DNA from: Metellina segmentata
Lineage: Eukaryota; Arthropoda; Arachnida; Araneae; Tetragnathidae
Direction of reading: 5' to 3'
Length of the DNA stretch: 64,000 nt
NCBI GenBank assembly: GCA_947359465.1
Contig: OX375882.1
Span: 54,124,509-54,188,508 of the forward strand
The notes beneath the pieces were generated by a model that was given only the letters and a program-made list of their open reading frames with translations, did not search any database and had not been told where the DNA came from. Made by a program: the position numbers and the translations under genes. This document shows, piece after piece, positions 43,912-57,500 of this stretch. How positions within the stretch are numbered: position 1 is the first letter of the stretch; each line of letters begins with the position of its first letter.

Positions 43912-45430
43912 CGAGCATTTATTAATTTACGTTAAAATGTATTATTATTAAAATGTAATAATAATTGGAATCTTTCCTGTTATTCTTTCGATCAATAGAT
44001 GTGGTTATTTAGTTATTATGTGTGTTGTGGAGCCAATAAAAATAAATTCTAAACACAATGTATTAAGTTTTTACAAAACAGTTGTAAATAATCGTTGGTA
44101 CCAATTAGCTGGATTTCAAAATTTTACTTCTAAAATCAGAAGATAAAACCTAATTGTGCATTTTATTTTACATAAGTACTTATAAATATTTGAGTTAAAT
44201 ATGAATAACAATTAAGGGATAAATAAGTGTTCAAATGAAGTACCTTTATCATATTTCTCCTTGCCAGCTTAAAAATAAATTTGCTTTATACTCATCCTTA
44301 TACAGCTTTAGAACCTGCACTATAACTAAAAAAACTTTAATGGATCCAACACAATGTCAATATTACATTGGTATAATAAAAAGCTTTTTATCAGTTTTTA
44401 GTTCATTTACATTAATTATGTTTAGTTGCCTGTACACATAGTCAGATTTTCACAATTCATATTCTTTCTTTAAGTCTTTGAAAATAAAATACATAAAAAA
44501 AAAGATTAACTCATGTAGTGTTTCAACAAACAATTTGAACAGAAATATTTTAAATGCAATCATAATAAAGTCAAAGGATCTTGTGTTGTTATTTCGCTAG
44601 GGAAATTTTATAAATGCACTTTTTGAGTTTTAAATAAATGATGTTTTTAATTATTTTTTAATTTAATTTAAAATTTATTATTACATTATTAATCATGACG
44701 TGTTACATTTTTTTCGTATAAGATTTACATTGAAAGTTCCATAAACACCCATAAGACCATCCAGTCTTCTATAAATTCAAGAGTTTGTTCATTGTTCATG
44801 ATAACACTAAAAGAAACCAAACACAACTTTGGTTCACCAAAACACTACAAATTGAAAGTTGAAACGCACAGAAATCCAAGGCTGATGGAACTTCTTGCGC
44901 TACGCTGTGCGCTACTTCTGACTCATCTTGGGCATGCCTTGATGCATGCGTCCCTTGCATCGAGGCATGTGCTTAGCACAAGCAAAAACCCATGAGTGTG
45001 GACATAGTTAATGAGATTCACAACAGCAAAACACTTAGGAAAAATTTATACAGACTCAAACAATGGATACTAATTATATTTGACAACTATACTGTCTGCA
45101 TACGACGAAAAGTGCAGCAGTCAGAAAGTAGCATGTTGCCATAGAAACAAGATTTAGCCCTTTTTTTTTTTTTTTTTTTGTAGTGGATTTTTGAAGCATC
45201 TGAGTTGACATTGGCCCACTTAGCACCACTTAGTGAGCAGTGGATAAGAGGATACATGATTGCAAACGTTACCAAACCAAATCCCACTCAAAATATATGA
45301 GACGTTTCTATAGTTACTGAATATCACCAGACCTTGCATCTGAGGTAGTTCTGATAGATAGAGAGAGCACAAATAACTATAAACTATTCTATCGTACATA
45401 AAAATGTTTTCTTCTATTTAAAAATAAAAA
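43912..45430. other. 3' flank of ANAPC1, no feature confirmed
   Basis: AT-rich, with a T-run at 45162-45179. A further ANAPC1 3' exon may lie here but I could not identify one. The frame at 44792-44995 is unrecognised. Confidence 0.4.
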
Positions 45431-45582
45431 TCATTCACCTTCATAGTTCATATTAAATGGCTTCACAACTTGTACATCATGAAGTAAGAGGAAACCAACT
45501 AATGCTGATGGAAACTCGCACAGAACTTCATCTGTTGCTGTCCAGTTCTGTGTAATGTATTGAAGTAAATGCTTTTTCATAC
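45431..45582 (-). CDS. ANAPC1: ANAPC1 last recognised exon with stop
   Basis: Encodes MKKHLLQYITQNWTATDEVL, then CEFPSALVGFLLLHDVQVVK and PFNMNYEGE before TGA. The coding sequence stops shortly after the helix equivalent to LACFLVYHSVP. Because GAAG/gtgaat just before the stop is itself a good donor, the true gene may splice here to a further exon carrying the usual last 40 or so residues. No polyadenylation hexamer is evident directly after the stop. Confidence 0.8.
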
Positions 45583-48500
45583 CTAAGAAATAAAATATGG
45601 AATTTATATTATATTGATAATCAGCAATCATATGCATGGTTCTCTTTTTTGAAAAAGCATTTAAGCTCATTTGTCAGAAATCGAAATAATTATTTTCAAA
45701 ATAATTGTCAAATTTTTAATGTAAATTTTTTTTAACAAATTTTTGTTTAAAGATAAAGAGTTCTTATTAAGGTGTTTCAATTCCAGAACATAAAAATTGA
45801 GTTAATGCTTCCATTTCCTCTCAGAAAAATATAAAGAACTGTAACACTCCATTATGGCATTTTCAGTATAATTTAAACTATGGTGGGAGGTCATTTTGAC
45901 TGCATGTTTGGAGTAGAAGAAATAACACACTTTTTTAACATAATGCAAAAAATTGAACTTCATTTAATTAATTTATGGTTTAAACATTTTTCATTCTTCA
46001 GTTAAAAATTTGCTTTCAGTTTTCTTACCGAATTTACAAAATAAATTAACTACATATTAAAGATAATAAAGAATATAAAAGTGAGACTACCTGAGAAAAG
46101 GAAATCATTTAAAATAACTAGATAGATTGACTAAAATGTTTCAAATCTATAACCATCATTTAACAAATTAGTCAGTTATATTAAAATTTAAATTGATGCA
46201 CCAAAAGATAAATCAGTTCAATACTTATATTACTCTTTTTAACTACAATACTTAATTTTACAATTAAGACACTGCATACGACGAACTTGAACACAATTTC
46301 TTAAAGCATCGCTATGGAAAATATGATAAGGTGGTATGATACAACAGGCAGGGGCAGACTTAGTGTTTGGAGTAGTTCTTGTGATAGACAGACATTAGTA
46401 TAGTTATATCAATAAAAATAATTACTTAAAATGAACTTTTTTTTTTTTTTATTATTTTTTTTTTTTAGTTTTCTTAACAATTGAGGAAGAGTGAAAATAT
46501 CAAAATGATCAGTTGGAAAATAAGATATTTATGTACTATTAAAATGACATTGCAGTCAAAAAGATTGCCTCAGTAATTCTAGTGTTAAATAAAATATTAG
46601 AATTAACAAAATAATACGTACCTTCCACACTCTTTTTAGCAACTTTTTCTGTTTCACTTGTGATTGAAAGACTAAAGTCTGGTCTTAAAAGCATCAGTGG
46701 ATCATTATAATGAGATGAATAGTTCTTAATCCATTTCTCATATGCCGAAACCATTTTAATTTGCCACAAGTCAAAAGTGTGGTATCTAAAACTAGTTTCT
46801 CTTGACATCTGAAAAATAATTTGGGTAATACATATACATTTCCCCCATTTCAGTTATAACCTTTTGTATTCAAAATTCTAAAAAAGCACTGATATGAATG
46901 ACAATGCCAACCAATCTCACTTTTATTAAACCAATTTTATGAATTAGTGGAAATAAAATAATTATAGTTTCATAAATATTGATTGATTGCATTATTTTAT
47001 ATCCGTTTTGCTTACTCTCTAGAAGTGAGAAAAATCATTTTAAATGACTAGTTTGAAACATGAAATCTATTTCATTACAAGACATTGAAAAAAATTTACA
47101 ATAGGCATGAACATAAAGTAAGGGATATTTTGTCTTAATAAATGTTTCATAGATGAACCTTAATCAACAGTTCACCCAGTCCTGCTCAATGTGATCAAAG
47201 TCATTTCAACATATAGATAACAAGTAAAATTAGGTTTTGCAAATAATTCAAAATATTTGTTTACTTAAATTTCATAGAGGGAGAATTTTCTAATTATTTT
47301 CTAGAAAATAATAATTCTTGTTAGTTTCTTACTTGGTGATGGGTTATGAAGCTTAATTAATCTTAACAGTAAGGTCAGTGTGCTCAAATGAAATAAGAAA
47401 CCATTAGTACATGTTGACATAAAGTAAAATGAATGTATTGATATTGAAATAGGCTTATAACTTTAAGGTTGCAAAACAACAGATATATTATAGAACTACT
47501 TGTGATACCTCGATTTCAAATGAAAACCTTTTTTTTAAGTAAAAGTACTACAGGTACTAGTTGTTTTTAAATAAAAACATTACAAAGATTTAAAAGATGT
47601 AACTAGCCTTTTAAAGTCACAAATGATGCAATTCAAACTTAAATAGAAGTAGAATAGAATTACTTGGATCATAGCAACACATATGGGAAGAGCTTCCATT
47701 TTTTCTAGGGAAGCACACTCAAATAAAAAGCCACAAATCTTTTGTTGCCATTCTTTCTCCTAGGAATAAAAGGTTAAATCAGGTAAACAAAATGAAGGTA
47801 TATAAATAAAAGATGCAATTAAATCAAGGTTTAACCTTCCGAGTGTCATACAGCTCTATCTGTATATATACTGCTGTTTGTAAAAAATGCAACACCACGA
47901 AGGAGTCGTCAGAATTGAATGAAATTTAATATACAAACGGTTTGTATTAGTACAAATAAATGAATAAATTTGCAAAGCAAAAAAAAAAAAAAAACAATAT
48001 TAAGTGTCCGAAATCAGTATTTGGTGTAGCCACCACGCGCTGCAATAAGTGCTGCTATATGTTGTGGCATGGAGTGAAACAGATGGTGAATGTCTGTTTG
48101 TGGAAAAGACTTCCATATTGTTTGTATGCGCACCCAAAGTTCGTCTTTTGAAGCTGTTGGACACGGATCACGAGCAAGACTGACCAAATCTCACACGTGC
48201 TTAATAGGCGACATATCCGGCGAATAAGCAGGCCAAGGAAGAAGTTGCATGTGTTGGGCTGAAAAGAAGTCTCGAACATTCTTTGCAACATGTGGGTGTG
48301 CATTATCCTGTTGAAAGATAGCTCCAGGGATGCCTTGAAGGAAGGGAACAACTTCGAGTTCAAGCATTGGACGTACCTGTTGCTATTCAGATTACACTCA
48401 ATTCGTAGCAGCTGAGATCGTCCATGATACGAAAGCGCACCTGTAGCAGTAGATCAAAGTGCTGTCAACTGCCTGGAGGAAGCATACGGTCATTCACCAC

Positions 48501-51500
48501 CATGTGGACAAGGTGTCTATCTTCGTGCACTGACGTCACCTTCCATAGTCCACTCGAAGTTTTTCAAGTTGTCCGGTGCTCGTTGGTCCACTGCTCCAAA
48601 CTTGTGGAACTGTTCCGCTGCACATGAGCTGCTATTGCGAGATGGGAAAATCCTCCTTCACGAAGGCAGATGATTCTCCCCTGTTCAAACTCCGTAAGTT
48701 GTTGAAATTTCACCCTATTTCTACTTAGGTCTCACTAAACCGTTCACCACTAAAAAAATAACCATGATATATTTTCAACGTCCCACTACAGCCCTCTATT
48801 TATATGCTTTTAGCATCAGTTCAGAGGGTGCTGCTCACACCATGCATGCGTGGTGGCTCTGAAACTTTACTACTTTGCATAACATCCTATAATTGACATT
48901 TGCTACAAATTTCATTTTATTCGAATGATTCCTTCATGGTGTTGCATTTTTTACAAACAGCAGTGTATATGGGTGTACCAACAGTTCTAGACTTCTTGAC
49001 AAATACAATCTATCCTAAGATTATTTCAACCAATAAATAGTTATCTAACCCTAAATTTGTTGTAAGGTAAAAACAATAGCATGCTTAGAAATCTTGGGAC
49101 ACTCAGAGGGTTAAGGGAACATGTATGTAATTGAAAAATAATTCTGAAGTGGTCCTTATAAAAATGTGTTTAAAATCATAAATATTTATTACATTGATTT
49201 TGAACTTAGAAGGTATAAATAAATTCAACTTTTTTATTTAATGAATCTAAGTAAAAATTTTTTTTTTTAATAGAAGTAAAAATACTTATTTAACTTTATT
49301 ACACAGATTGGATGCTATTAGCTCTGAAATCAGTATTAACATACAATCTAAAAGTTACAGTAATCATACACAAACTAGAAAAAACGTTAACAATCAGCTG
49401 AGAGTTACACACTATTGCCAAAATTTATATAAACAAGTTCTCTTTGACACAGAAAAATAGAATCAGTAATACTTTCTAATCGCAGACTAGTGCTTTCGAT
49501 CATGGTGGATAATCATTTTAACCAATCAATAATTTAGGATTTATGCTTTCCCCCACAACCACATAACACATTCTTAAACTGAGCGACTAGAAAAGGTAGC
49601 ATAAAATGTGCACAGAAGCTACATCTATTTCATTTCAAGGTGGATGGTAATAACAATGCGACTCAATCTGGTTCTGGCTGCAAGAGTGGCAACTTGTCAA
49701 GAGACCCTCTTAAAATGTACAAGATAATAAGGTCGTTTTAAAAATTTAAGAAAGTGATGACTTGAACTGATGTATACTCGAGAAATCCCACCACTTTCAT
49801 CTGATTTTGACCTTGATCCTACTCAAACTTTTGGTGATTATATAAAAATACTTGTGAAGAATAGAAAAATTGTAAACACAAAGGAATAGGTTTTTTCATG
49901 CATAATACACATTATTCATTAAAGATATTTTTGTGAAAAAAAAATTTGTACCAATTGAGGATTGTTGATAGAAGAGTAAAGGTGTCTAAATATCAAAAAT
50001 TTATTTTGAAGGAAAGGATATATAAGCAATAGCAAATACATAGTAAATTTTGAAAGTAACATAAACATTTCAATTTGTTCACAGAAAGCCCAATAAATTG
50101 TTACAGGGTTTAAACACTGTTTGGTAAAGCAAATTCTAGGAGTTTGAGTTATTCAAAGTATCAAAATTCAATTAAAACAAAATCTGCAAGTATGATGTAG
50201 TCAACAAGAAAAACTATAAGTGAACTCAAACAATTCAATAAAAACTGGCACCAGCCTTCCTGTTTCTCAATAAATCAGTTCATAAGCAAAAAAAATGAAA
50301 ACTAAATAAACAATAAAAGATTAAAAGAAAAGTGTTCTTACAGTGTTCACTAGTTCTTCCCCTCATTTGAGCTATGGTACCACAAAAATATTTTTGTGCC
50401 ACATGCCCTATAATACTTTTTGCACATTGATATCTCCGCTTGCAAAGAATTAAAAAAACTTTTGCAGTTTTATTATTTTGTTTTTATTCTTCAGACACCA
50501 GTTGTGGCAACATTTAAAAAATACCTTTAGAACTTGTGTTCTTGTTATCAAAATTGTTAAGAATTATTTGACTAGCTGTATGCCAAACTTTTTTATGTAT
50601 TAGCGTAAGTTTTTTTACGAACTCATTGAAGCGCTCTGCATGGAATCTTTATTTCAGAGTCACAGCCTCTATTAATATACATACAATTTTATAAACAAAT
50701 AGGGCCAAATGGTTATCCAGCAGACACATAAACAATCTGCACCAGTCAAAGCTTTCCAAAAAAGTTGGCAGTTGTCTTGCATATCCTTACCGTTTATCAC
50801 ATTTTTTAGCTGTGTGAATACGGAAATCTGGTTTCATCACACATTGCTGATATTTTAATGGAAAAATTTTACTGTAGAGCCATCAAGAAGGCACATTTTC
50901 ATTTAATTTTCTTTTTCAAATTCAACAATTCTTTAAATAAAAGTATGTCTTGCATTTTCTGATTATAAACAATCAGAATTAAAATAATTTCAGGAGTATA
51001 TTTCAGTTCTCTGGAAATCTTAAGTATATTCCAGGAGTTTCTGGGAACTTTCAGGGAATATCTACTCCGTCTAATGTGCAGAAAAGTAAAAGAACTCTAA
51101 ATTCATTTTCACACTGTCACCTCTAACCATAATGGCACCCTTAAGTTATACAATTTTAAAATTCCAAGAGGGTCTTTATCACATCAAATCACCAAATTAC
51201 AAAGACTATTTTTCAACAAACCTGCTCACTGGCTGCTGCTGGTGTCAAAAAACAGGAAGCAAAGTTAAGAGCCACAGGATCAGAGGAAAAGCTGGAAATC
51301 TGTACATTCTAAAAAATACACATTTTTTAAAAAAGAACTACAATTACAAATTGAAACACTTGGTTTAATATCTTGGATAAAATTTATTAGCTACAGACAA
51401 ATTTATTTACTTATAAAATACCAACAAACTAAACTTGAAATTTTAAAGTGATTCTCTCTCATGAAAAGGAAATATAATAGTCTCATAATTCCAATTTTTA

Positions 51501-54500
51501 AAAATGCTTGACACATTATAAATTTAGTATCTTAACTAGACATTTATAATACATAATTATCTCATCAGTAGAATTCTTTACCTTTATATTCCAAGCATGA
51601 ACATTATTCCATATATAAGATTGTGCAAGTGAACTCCGGAATCCCTAAAAAAAAGGATATTTTAACTCTACAAATATTCTATTCTATTCACTTATAGATG
51701 CAAAAATGCAAATCACATAGAACAATAGCATTTAAGGGCATGCAATATTTACATCCTTTTTCAATCTATATTGGAAGACACAGATAACATCAAAAGTATC
51801 TTTTTTAATTCCTACATGCACCACAAAAGTATTACTGTATAGATTGGATAAATTAAAACAAAATTACCAACAGCAACATAATATTTTTACAAAAGGGTTA
51901 TTTTAAAAACAAAAAAGTAAATTATACTTTTAGGGTATTAAAAGTATTACACTTTGCTTACCTGAGGATCTTCACTGTAAGGTAAACACCCTGCATTTTG
52001 CATAACGTGTAGCGTTCCTCCACTTTCAAGCAAATTACTAACAGAAAAGTACAAGATTAATGAACTAATTTTTTTGCAATCCAGACAATTACTGCATAAA
52101 GCAGTTTATGGTAAGATTAAAAACAAGTTTTAAAATGAAATTTAAAAAATAAATAAAAGAGAGATAAATTATTTCTAAAAAATCTCACAATATGCATTTA
52201 AAAAATATAATTGAATCTTGAATTTGGATTATTAATGTAACAAACAGATGCAAATTAATCAAACATCCAATGAGATGTTTCCTTAATTTGAAAAGTGATT
52301 TTCAGGAATGCTTCAGAAATATTTACAAACTTCACAGAATCTTTAATAGAAATATATTATTAGCTATTTTTATAAATGCAATGTTTCAATTAATATTCAG
52401 GATAGATACATACTGATTTTTTTGACAATACATTAGCTATAATTTTGGTTGCTTCCATCTCTAAAATTTCAATATTCTTCCACTATTGTATGCATTATTA
52501 ATTTTACATCAGTATAATACCAAAAATAACCACCAAAAATAATAAATTTATTACAGATTATGGCATTTTAAAATATTAATGTAAATAAATTAAAGCAAAA
52601 TCTTTTTAATAGGTACATTGGTAATAAATAGTACTTAATTATTCCAAAAATCTGTACCATTAGGTAGTAGGCAAATTTAAAGTATTGGACTAAAATTAGC
52701 TTACAAAATTAAGTATTTAGCATTGTAGAAATTAACACTAAAGGTAAAATTGCTTAACATATTTTTATTACAATAATAGTCATTTTGACATATGACATAT
52801 TTCATTTCTAAATTTATAATATTTTTTAAAACATTCAATACATATTACATAGGAAAACCCTTTCTTACCTCAGAACTTCCCAATTTTCATCACAATCAAA
52901 TATTATTGGCCAATACCGAGAGTCTTCAATGATTACCTAAATGAAATTGTTTCAATAACAGGTATCGATACAAAACACAATTCGTAATAATAAACTAAAA
53001 GGATTTTCAAATTATACAGATTAAATTAACACCAGATAAAATCTAAACAAAATGGCTTAGAAAGTGAAATCAATGTAGTTTTATCACTCACTTTCTTCAG
53101 AAATTTTAGTTCTGGAAGTATGCAAGGGGCTTTTACAGTGAATTCAGCATCTTTGTAAAATGGAGTATCCTACAACAAAATCAAAATTGTGAAACATAAT
53201 ATTTTGATAAGATAATGAAAATATGTAGTTATATTAAGTACAGATATAAAAATAATTATGCTTAGTTACAAAGGTAAACATTTTAGAATAAGTGAAGTTA
53301 TAATAGCAAACAATAAAAGTTTAAAATCATAAACATTGCATTTGAAAATTAATTACAAGATATCATATTCTGAAAATTTTTATACTTACCAACTAAGCAA
53401 AAATTATTCTAAATTAAACTTAATAACAATTATTATCATTTAAGACAGGCTTAACCTATTTTGTTCTAAAAAGAAAGAATGTGACAATTGGCTAGCTTCA
53501 ATTTGGCAACAAGCTGTATATTTATTGACAATTCAACAGTTCTTTACATGTAAATATCATTTTAATCTCAATTGCCATTTCATACATGCTCAGTTGACAA
53601 ATGACGAGCAGCTTACTATAGCTTCTGATATGCAGATACTCTTAACAAGATCTTAATTACCATTCCTCACTTTTTGCAAGTTGGAATTGCAAGTTCCACA
53701 AAAAAAATCAAGAAGATTTTCATGAAATTAAAAGCAACATGAAACTGATTGATAGAAAAATGCTAAACAATATTCTTAAAACTTGGAAATAATTGAAAGC
53801 ATCAACTTAGCCCAATGTGATAATGATGCCAAATTGGCTTTATGAAAGAATCAAAATAGTAACTCTGCTCTCTACAACGTTTTTATATTTGGTGGCAGTT
53901 CAGACTCGGTGTAACAGATTACGCAATATTTTACACAAAATAGTGCCAAACATATGGAAAAGTGTGCAATTACATCTTTTCTTGAGTATTTTTTTATGAA
54001 TACTTGTAGATGATTTTTCTTAAAAATTATTTCCAAGAGGGTTGTTATGACAATATAGCAATCACTGACTACAATGATTTTATTTCATGGTTGACACAGC
54101 TCTAAGCTACGGCTTCGAAATTGGCATCACTAAAAAATGTTCTCACAAGAAAAAAATTGAGAAATTATTTTTTGTCAAGAAAATTGTGTTTTTCCAGAAG
54201 ATTTCTGCAAAAGTCAGCAGGTTTAAAATACAGATAATGATAGCTTCAACCCAGGCATAATACAAAGTTTCTGCCCTTATCACATGATACTGAATGGTTG
54301 CAGTGGTAATTTACATAATGTAGGTGGTTTTATAATATTAGAAAAACAATGTATGCATATAAGAAAGTCAGAAAATAAGCTACAAAGTGATAGATGGATG
54401 AAAATTAGTTTGTTTTTAAAGATGCTTGGATAGAATAGGAATCAAATTATTTCTAATTACGTGCTCAGTTCTCAACTCAGTTTTGAAAATAGCAACTGTG

Positions 54501-57500
54501 CTAGAGTGCAAAACTGAAGAGCATTTTTCCTGAGCAAAGATCATTCTGCAAAAAATATTCAAAGCCTTTTTGGGATAAGAAGTGTGTCAAATAAAAAGGC
54601 ACACAATCGTTTGAAAATTCTGCCCACTCAAAAGTTGTAAATTTGGTTGAGACACTATTGGATGCCATAAACCAAACATATTCTGTCAATAGCAGGACTG
54701 TCACAGCCAAGGAACTTGTAAAATAATAGCATTAGTAGCATGCATTTAAAAAAATAGTAGCAGGTCTCTTCTTAAACTCTATTTCAGTTGCTCAGGTACG
54801 AAATGAGATAAAACATAAAAAATGCTCAAGTTAGCATGAAACAGATGTTTAAGATCTCAAAAAATTAAAATTAAAAAACTAATTTTTAACAAAATTTTTA
54901 TGACAATCTATCAAGCATAGATTCGGATGGTTTTTCATGTTTGCCACGGCTTTTTCTTAAAAAAATTCACAATTGGTCTTCTTTGGAAAATTTTCGTTGA
55001 CTTCTGGTAAATTTTTAATAAAGACACCAAAATTTTGAAAATAGGATCTTCTGGGAAAATTTTGCTTTAAAAGACATCTTTATTTACCAAGGTTGGAAAT
55101 TTGTAGCAAAACTTGTTGGTTAGTCGCCTGAGGCAGCCTTAAGACAGCTGAATGGTAAGACTGCTGGTATCAAGATAATGATGAAGCAACTAATAGGTAT
55201 TGATTATAGGTGGAAATTGTGTTGAGAAATACAGCAAAGAGTGTACACTTATAATAGAAGTTTTTCATATCCAACTTTTTTACAGTACACGAATTATTTG
55301 AAAGACGATAAAAAAAGATTCATATTTAACCATACAATTTTTAAGAAAAAGTTAGAAAACTCAAAATATAGCACATTACCTTAAATTTGATTTTTATATT
55401 GATGTAAACAGGTTTATTTGAATCAATAAGTCTCGGAACAATTAATCTAGGCTCTACTGCCAGAACATAGAGATGATAGAAAGCTTGCAAATGATACCTG
55501 AAATAGGAAAACTCAAATTTTATAACATGTAGCAAGATGAAGTAAAACATGTGAATTAATTTTCATATAATTAAGACAATCAATAGTAAATTTAAAATAA
55601 ATATTTAAGTGGATCAAATTTTATTCTTTTTTCTATCAAGTCATTTTAACAGAACAAATCTTGTACTAAATGCTGACATAAAGACTATATTTCAAAGTGA
55701 GATTTAATTAGAAACATATTTTTTCCTCTTTAATTAATTAACAGATATAATGCAGGAAATATTATGTATAAGAGCATTTCTACTTTTAAAATTTCTTTGA
55801 CTCGACAAAACTAGATTTAAAATTCTTAGCATGGGCACCTTGCTTAACAGCAACTTAGTTGAAAAAATCAGATGGTCAAAAAGTCAGAATAACTATTAGT
55901 TAAGGTAACACATATCTGAAGAAAATATTTTATAATTTTTTTACACATGACTTCAGCTAAACATATAATGCATACCTATTATCATTACTGTGCTGAGGAA
56001 ACTTGGGGAAGAATGCACAAACCATTGCACCAATTGAAAGTGGAGATGTACTTAACGTGAATCTATGAGGAAAATTTGATATTCAGTATAAATTCGTTAG
56101 TCTAATTGTATAATTCATACAAAAAATATCAATATTTAATACAATTAATATTTTTCAAAAACGTAAAAAGCGAAATTTGTGATTTCTCAAGTCATTACAA
56201 CATAAACTTAAAGGTTTTAAGAAATTTTTAGAAGCATGCTTTTAGATGCATTTTAAGTATTTCGCGACGTCAGTAGAGAAGTACTGATTATGTGCATAAT
56301 ACTGTACAGAAAAAATTAACTTTAGTTTTTTTTAATGCACTATTTATTTAATGTATTATACAACAAACTAAATATTACATTAAAAAATAATTAATGTACC
56401 TTCCACCTCCTAAAAACAGCAATCCTAAGGCCATATGTGTCACCATATGAGAACCATATAAAACATAACTGGCTGCTTGGCTTATTCTTGATCTTAAGTG
56501 ACGACATATACGTATTACATCTAAATCACCAGTACCAGCCATGACCTTAAATAAAAAATGCATACACATAAAATTAAACTAGCACTATGATTTAACTTTA
56601 TATAAACCATGACATAACTGAAACCATATATCGTCACCTAAAGCAGAAACTCATTAACTAGAAATTTTTAAAAACTTATTAACGCTATCAAAATATTTTT
56701 ATTTTTTGAACTAAAAACTAAGAGTTTGTCTCTAAACAGGTGTACAGTAGAAAGTTCTTTTTGTAAGTTAATGCGTTTCTGCTCTAAGCCAATATGAATT
56801 ATTCATTATTATTTAATACTAAAACTTTATTCTAAATTGAAATTTAAATGCTTGAGACTGATGCAGGTAATAAATAGATGTATTTTCAAGTACTATTTCA
56901 GATAATTTTTGTGGGAAGTAGAATAATATTTAAACCCTCATGGAATCAATAGAATTACAACTCCTTATGAATCACGTAATTAAAATAAAAGTATTTAATC
57001 TCTTCCCCTGTTGAACGAAATTTTCATTTATAGTGACTAACTAAAATAAATTAAGGTTTAAAAAGACATTACATACCATTGCTAAGGATAACACAACAAC
57101 ATTTAAACAGGTTTCAATAGTGCTGCGGCCAGCCTGTTCCCCGACATGTTTTCGAGATAAAGACAGAAAATGTTTGGCGTATTGCATCTAGAAAGGATAG
57201 AAAGTTATTAACAAGCAAGTTTTCAAAATCACTCTAACAATACAGAAAATAATTATACCAGTAATATACAATTTTGATCAGCTAATTGAATAAAAATGCA
57301 TTGTCATTGTCAAAGACCAACTACACAAAGTAAATATATTTTAATGTATACATATGCAAATAATAATTTCACATAGGTTAAAAATATTTTGATGGGGCTT
57401 TTTTAAACAAGGCCAACTTTCTTTTCTTAAACACCACTGATTATTTCAAGTTACTAAATAAATAGTTGGTGCTACAAATATGGATCAAAGTGAAAATCAA

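Noticed and set aside
44792..44995. 67-codon + strand frame near the ANAPC1 3' end
   Set aside because: No homology, wrong strand for ANAPC1, no supporting signals.
48424..48627. 67-codon + strand frame
   Set aside because: Antisense shadow of the Tc1 transposase pseudogene.
51132..51368. 78-codon + strand frame
   Set aside because: It is the shadow of ANAPC1 exon 51222-51308 on the - strand.
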